64,000 bases of DNA from assembly GCF_040807025.1 (NCBI RefSeq), contig NC_090952.1, positions 29,013,068 through 29,077,067 of the forward strand. Reading direction: 5' to 3'. The stretch is from Struthio camelus (taxonomy: Eukaryota > Chordata > Aves > Struthioniformes > Struthionidae). Each line of letters starts with the position of its first letter. Positions within the stretch are counted from its first letter, which is position 1. Positions 49,263 through 64,000 of the stretch are shown piece after piece. The translations under genes and the position numbers were made by a program. The notes below the pieces were generated by a model. It had not been told where the DNA came from, ran no database searches, and was given only the letters and a program-made list of their open reading frames with translations.

Positions 49263-51922
49263 AGGCACTGGTCAGGAAGCAATTCCCACATGCCAGTGGC
49301 ATGTGAGAAGACAAATTAATGTATGTTGAAGCACATCAGCATCTGTTTACCTGCGTAGCTGGCTCAGATCTTGACCTGTTCCTGCAAAAGCAGAATTTCT
49401 GAAACTCTGTTTCCAGACCTTGGCGATGTAAACCCGCAAAGTGTTGTAAAAAACGCCTTGTGTCTGCAGTGCGGCAGATACCATCTCTCGCCCCTCCATC
49501 ATCACACCTTTCCCAGTTCGAACAGGAACGCTCAGCTTATCCTTGTTTTAATGTCATGCATCCTATCGTTCGCCTGAGTGCGGGTGAGAGGATGCTGCTG
49601 TGTTAATCAGGGCATCCTCAAGCGTTACAAGAGCCTCAGGCAATGGGCAAAGCATGCGAGCCTTTGAGTCTCATTCAGGCATTGATAATTGCCAGTTTAG
49701 ATAGCAAAGTCATTACGAAGACTCAATACAGTCAGCACTTACATCATGCCCATTTAGGGGAGAAAAACTCAGTGAGCAAGAAAGAGATGCTGCAATTGAC
49801 AGCTCCAAGAAAAAGCAGCCAAGTTATTTTTCATGGCAAGAGGTAGCCAGCTGCGTGGCAGTGGACTGGCAGCAAACCGAGAGAGTATGAAGAAAGACCT
49901 ACTTTGGAATGGGGGTCTTTGAGTCCTCCAGAAAAAAAAAGAACATGTAGCCATTTAAAGAAAGAAAGGGGAAAAAAAGCACTTAAAAAAAAACCAAAAC
50001 TCAGAGATGGACTAGTAACAAGCTTAAAAGACTTCATAGTGGTCCTAATGCATCTGCAGCTGATAGGAGCGGCAGGCACCCCCAGGGCACCTTTCCCAGC
50101 GAGTGGATGGCAGGGTTACAACGCCACGGCTTGCTCGCTGCCTCCCCGAAACGTGGCCGTTCCCGAGGAGGAGAAGCAGCTGTGCCAGGTACGGTTGGGC
50201 TGTACCACCACTCTTGCACAAATGAACGGGTGGCAATTTCTATTTATCCATCCTGTACTGTAAAGCAGACTGGGAATGGGATTTACTCCCAGGCTTGGCT
50301 CAGACCCAGAATTTGCCAACGATGCGGTAGATTTCATTTCAGAATCACGGTGAGAGCTGAAGCTTTATACTGCTTATCGAAGACATCAGTGATCATGTTG
50401 TTGCTATGGTTATTTTACAGAAGTCCAAAATATATGTGTGTGGAAAGAACATAGAAAGCTATATCTCCACCTAAAGAAATATCTCTTTAGAAATAGAAGA
50501 GTTTTGTGTGTACAAAGCTTTATACAGTGGAATAGGAAAAGAAATAGTGAGAACAACAAGATGCGGTGGGCACATATTAACAGATTTTTAGTGCTCTGTT
50601 TTGAAGGAATGGTTTTAGTCTTTCTGATCTAGATGCCACTAGGAGGTTTATAGTGGAGACGCAGACCTCTGTGTAACAAGTCTAAGCTCGGTGGCAGTCT
50701 GTAGGTTTGTTTAAAATTTCTGCTTTGAGGAATACCAGACAGCTCCGGGGTGGATCAGCCCTGGCTAAATTTGGGTTGACGTCAACGCAGACATCACCAC
50801 CCCAGTGCTCAGCTACATATAGCATCTCCCGAGCTGTTATGGAGCGCTTTTGGGAGGCAGGCGGCAGTTTTCAATTTTCCGTTGTTTCTTTTTGAAGTGC
50901 TTGCTTTTGCAGGTGTTATTATAAGAGTCGTGAAAAGTTTTGTCCAGGACAATAAAACATAGCAAATAAGGGACATGTTTATTCAGGATGAAACTTTAGG
51001 TGAATTTTTTTAAGACTGCACAATTTTCGGAAGATACTGGTGGTATTTTTTCATATCTGAATCAGTTGAATAATTGTGAATAGCAAATAAGCTCATGAAT
51101 CACTGCTAACCAAGCTCTTTGTCTGCCTTATTAACTGATGGATGCTATTATTACAGCTCACTTAGCACTACTTACACAGCACTAGATAAATGAGTACTCT
51201 TTCTTTTAGTTATTGCTACTTGGCACAGATCCTACTACCTCCCGGCAAATAGTGAGTTTAAACCTTGTTTCCTCAAGGAGTCCTGCAAGAAAATGTTGAA
51301 GAAATGCCACAGCCGGAGCAAAGTCCTCCAGACCCACAGCAAACAGCAAAGCCAGGCCTTCGGTGCCGTGGGGCTGCTCTTCCACCCTGGCTCCACACGG
51401 ATCGGAGGGAATGACCTGTTTATCCAACAACCTCTGCTGCACGTTCTTTTCTGCTGACTTTTCATCCCTGTTCTAGATTCTGAAATGCGGCCAAAACTTT
51501 TTCTTTTTTTTTTTTTTAGTTTGTTCTCTTAAAGAAGTACCTTCTGGGATTTTTTTTTCCTTCAATCTTGATTATCCTGTCTCATTAAAAACTAGCTACT
51601 AGAGATGACGTCCAGCCTTGCGGGGTTTTTTGGGACCTGTCACGGGGACAACCTGCTACTTCAGCACCAGGGTGTGAGGTGTGCGCCGCACACGGCTGCG
51701 TACAGACACCGCTGTGAACCTCTCGGCCTGGTCCTTGAACGTTGTCATCTCCTTGGCTTACGCTGAGGGTACGTTTACTCACATTGACAATCCCAAGGGA
51801 ATCTTTCCAGTTGATGAGAGAAGCCCATCTACAGTCCCTTATAATTATGACTCATTTACATCTTTATCTCTTCTAAAAATTCATGCAACAGCAACCAAAG
51901 GGTAACAGATTTGGTTTTTTTG

Positions 51923-51946
51923 GTTTTTTTTTTTTTTTTTTTTTTT
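51923..51946. repeat. Poly(T) homopolymer
   Basis: Run of about 23 T following two shorter T runs. It may be the tail of a minus-strand retrocopy, but no source gene is recognised next to it. Confidence 0.8.
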
Positions 51947-52367
51947 ACACTCTATGGGGAAAAGCCTCTCAGGTTTTGGAGGATATCTATATGGAAACAG
52001 GTTGAAACCTTTCTGTAGTGGAAACTGAGGATTGCATACCGACAAATGCCTTTCCACAGGGAAGAAGTAATATTGCAACAATCTGGAATACCTGGTAGCT
52101 TGAGGGCCGCTCACTAAAAATTGATGAGGAACGAGGGGTGGTAAAAAGGCAAATGACAGCCCCTTTGAAATGAATAAATGAACTGATACTCATTAATTAC
52201 AGCTGCTTTTAACATTTTGAAAAATTTCAATTATGGTCTTACACAGTAAAATCATGCTACACTATAGAGAGAGGGCAGTGTCTGGCACTGAGCAGGAGAC
52301 TGCTTTATATTTGCATATTCAAATAATTATTAGTTTCCAAATGACATGCCTTAGGGATCTAGTATTC

Positions 52368-52371
<4 letters not shown>

Positions 52372-52398
<27 letters not shown>
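52372..52398. repeat. Poly(T) homopolymer
   Basis: Run of about 27 T. Read on the minus strand it is a poly(A) tail candidate, yet the sequence before it resembles no known gene or repeat, and no flanking duplication was found. Confidence 0.8.
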
Positions 52399-54000
52399 GG
52401 TGACCATACTGCTCTTCTCTTCGTATAGAGGCTGAAATGTATGACTGAGATGCAGGGACAGAGCAAAATGGGGTCAAGTGGCCTGGAAGGTAGGACCAGC
52501 CCCCCACCCTGTTTCTCCCTTTTCCTTCTCACTGTGAAAAATGGGAAACATAACAAATCCTTAGCTTCCCTTCTTCAGTCTCTCTTACTCTTTCCCTGGA
52601 GAGGCAGTGGGAGCGCGTCCTCCCTCCTGCCGGCGGTCCGGACTCCTCGCCTCCTCCCTGGAGGGAAGCTCCGTTCAGGCTATCGCTGCAGCAGACGATA
52701 ACCCCAACACTGAGAGCGGCTGTGACTTCCCTCGAGTTACTGAAATCCTATTGAAAAGCTTTATTTGGGCTATTGAAATAAGCCGGGGGTGAGGCTGGGA
52801 TAGGAACGCAGGGTCTCTGGTCTCTCCACCAGCTCCTGCTACTTCCTGCTGACAGTAATTCAGAGCAGCCAAAGCAACTCATCGATGCTGCTGCTCCTCA
52901 GAGTAACCTGGGATTTTTCACTTAATGTGCGGCTTTCTGGCCCGCGAGGGGATTAAGCATGAAATTTATCAGGGAAAGTCTTTCTCTCAGTGAACGCTGC
53001 TGCCTTGCTTCACCAACAAAACCTGCAGATCCCCCTTTGCAGCAGCTAGCAAAAACGAGTTAGCATCCACCAGGGTGAGACTCCCGCTGTGACTCCGGCC
53101 TTACGGCAGCCTGCTTTCTGCTCCGCTGTGCTCTCCAGCAGAGCTGAACTCCTGCAAATATTAGTTTCAAGTGCACTGGTACTTCGTGGAGCTATCTTTA
53201 TCCAAAGCAGTGTGTTTGGGCATTTTTTTTCTTGCTAGTACAACACTTTCCTCTGAATTTCAGGTCCAAGGAGCAGAGATTGACTACCCCAGTTAATCTG
53301 TACCAGAGACCCTCAGCAATCATTAAATACCAAGTTTTGAAGGATTACCAGGAACTCTTGAGACTCAAAAAACACATACCTGTTTGTTGTCATTTCTGCA
53401 AATGACTTTGACTGGTGGCCCAAAGTTGCAAAGCCTGAATGGATAAATAAAAACAACTATTTTCCTCTGCCTTCTGTCCGTCTTCTCTAGGTGAGAGAAG
53501 TTCCTTGCCCACACTCAACAAGCGAAGCTGAGGGCAGAAGCCCGGCCCCCCCGGGCGCAGTGCAATTTTCAAGAGGGTTGGTGTGACGGGGACAGGACAC
53601 CGCTGGCCGGGTCAGGAGACCCTTCCCGTTCCTGCTTCCCGGAGCGATCCGCTGACCTGCCTGCTTCCAAAACCCCATGGCTTTGAGATCTGGTTCTTTC
53701 TGCCTTCAATCGCACTTGTCCTTGTCACACTTTTTCCTTTTGCTCTCTCTCACATACTAAAATCTTCCTTTTTTTCTCCCTCTGTCCTTTTTTTCAGCTG
53801 CCTCCGTCAGACGCAGCCTCCCAAGCGCAGCTGGATTGAGCTGTAATTTTCCCAAGACTGTAAACAAAACCTTCTCTCTTGCTCTGAGTCAGCTCAGTTG
53901 TTTAAATGAAACTACAGCAATTAGTAATTATGCAGAATGATTTCATTGTTCGATTAGTGAATGCTACAGCTCTGATGAAATATTTTGTGGCCTTTAGTTT

Positions 54001-54947
54001 ACTGCCAGTGTAGGTTTATTTGCTGAATTAATATAGTTATAATGAAAATTAAAAGAAATTGTCAATGAACTAAATGAAATTAGGCTCTAACTCGAACCTG
54101 TAGTTCTACACTAAAATAGCGATGTGGTAATGATCCCTCCTCACTCAAAGGACCTGCTGGCCCCGAGGCTGCGTAGTGGGTGGGGATGCGTTTGCGCTTA
54201 GCTCTGTCTGCTGGCTTGGCCGCAGCGCATCGCCCTGTCCACCGGTTTCTCCGTTACTCCCATGGTGCCAGGATTGCCAGACTCCATCCCATCTCCTTCC
54301 TTTTCAACACATTTGTTGACACAATTCTGGAGGCAGAATTAAATTATTCCCCTAGCTCTATCTGCATAACCCTGCTAGAGACCTCCACCTCCTTGGTGGG
54401 CTGCTAGAGCCACCTCCAGCACCTCCAGCTGTTCCCGCTGCGCTTCTCCCCAACCCCAGCTGCTTGCTCCTGCTCCTCTGCCACTTGCTTAGCTCTGCTA
54501 GTGCCTCTCACCTTTTCTTTTTAGGGTACTTTTCAGCTGTTCCTTCTACAGATCTAGAGGAAGAGCAACAATATCTTAAGTCAATATTTACTGTTGGCTG
54601 TGGCACTTACCTTGAGTGCTGTTGAGACACCTCGGTATAAATTACCTGGAGAAACTCCATCTGGACTGAGTCAACCCCGGCTATCAAAGTTCTTCCTTCA
54701 AACACATGTCAAAAACGTGCATATTTCTGTTGCTCTGCAAACAACCATGGGCTCTGAGGCAGAGGCTGCTTGAATGCTTCCACAGCATTGAGTGAAACGG
54801 GTGCTACCATGAGACACGTAAGCAGCATGTGAAAAGTCAGTAGTAGTAAATGAGAGCAGCAATGTAGATCTGTCAAGAGCAGCTGGGAGATGTCCTGATG
54901 CCCTTTGAGGTCCCTTGAATCCAGCTAACTCATCTCAATGCTTTGGC
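54001..54947 (-). other. GPR83L: Candidate 3' UTR of the GPR83-like gene
   Basis: On the - strand downstream of the stop codon, the first canonical AATAAA is seen as TTTATT at about 54015-54020 on the + strand, giving a 3' UTR of about 0.93 kb. The end is unproven. Confidence 0.35.

Positions 54948-64000
<9,053 letters not shown>

Larger units (their letters stand above)
36629..54000. other. Intergenic between the two genes, no supported coding exon
   Basis: Small CpG-rich blocks at about 37320-37600, 38190-38600 and 41820-42060. AT-rich candidate conserved segments near 37780-38060, 42370-42600, 43270-43420 and 53880-54120. A TATA/AATAAA pair suggesting an LTR is near 48386-48507. A 70-bp direct duplication is near 49120-49262. 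Long T homopolymers lie at about 51923-51946 and 52372-52398. Open frames of up to 160 codons occur, but none shows family motifs or splice support. Confidence 0.5.

Overview
The window is a vertebrate nuclear segment, most likely from a bird and otherwise from another sauropsid. Genes are interrupted by GT..AG introns, the sequence is CpG-rich only in discrete islands, there are no bacterial-style operons, and interspersed repeats are sparse while GC-rich minisatellites are abundant. The bird assignment is an inference; no lineage-diagnostic repeat was found.

Two protein-coding genes can be reconstructed exon by exon. (1) EDA2R (XEDAR, TNFRSF27) lies on the + strand. Its seven coding exons run from 18579 to 24633 and give 458 aa, with a phase-consistent reading frame through every splice junction. 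(2) A GPR83-like class A GPCR lies on the - strand. Its four coding exons run from 62771 down to 54948 and give 412 aa, also with every junction in frame. The two genes point towards each other and are about 30 kb apart tail to tail. No further protein-coding gene could be supported.

Layout: 1-12 kb is intergenic sequence with one possible hAT-type MITE. 12.0-13.2 kb is a strong CpG island with CCAAT and GC boxes and a good splice donor; it is the best candidate for the EDA2R promoter and non-coding first exon. 13.25-13.64 kb is a CCCCACA-rich degenerate tandem array. 13.6-18.55 kb is the presumed first intron. 18.6-24.6 kb holds the EDA2R coding exons. 26.4-27.7 kb is an orphan CpG island. 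From 27.7 to 36.6 kb there are four further, distinct minisatellites with unit lengths of 79, 28, 77/52 and 13 bp. 36.7-54.9 kb is non-coding, with small GC islands and AT-rich blocks that look like candidate conserved elements. 54.9-62.8 kb is the GPCR gene, and 62.8-64 kb is its 5' flank.

The most interesting observation is that this EDA2R is about 160 residues longer than the human protein. It ends in an exon encoding a convincing death-domain-like module, although mammalian EDA2R is described as lacking a death domain. The two genes are unrelated in pathway: one is a TNF-receptor-family receptor for ectodysplasin A2, the other a peptide-type GPCR. Their proximity is probably shared ancestral synteny (in mammals EDA2R lies in the HEPH-AR interval of the X chromosome) rather than functional linkage.
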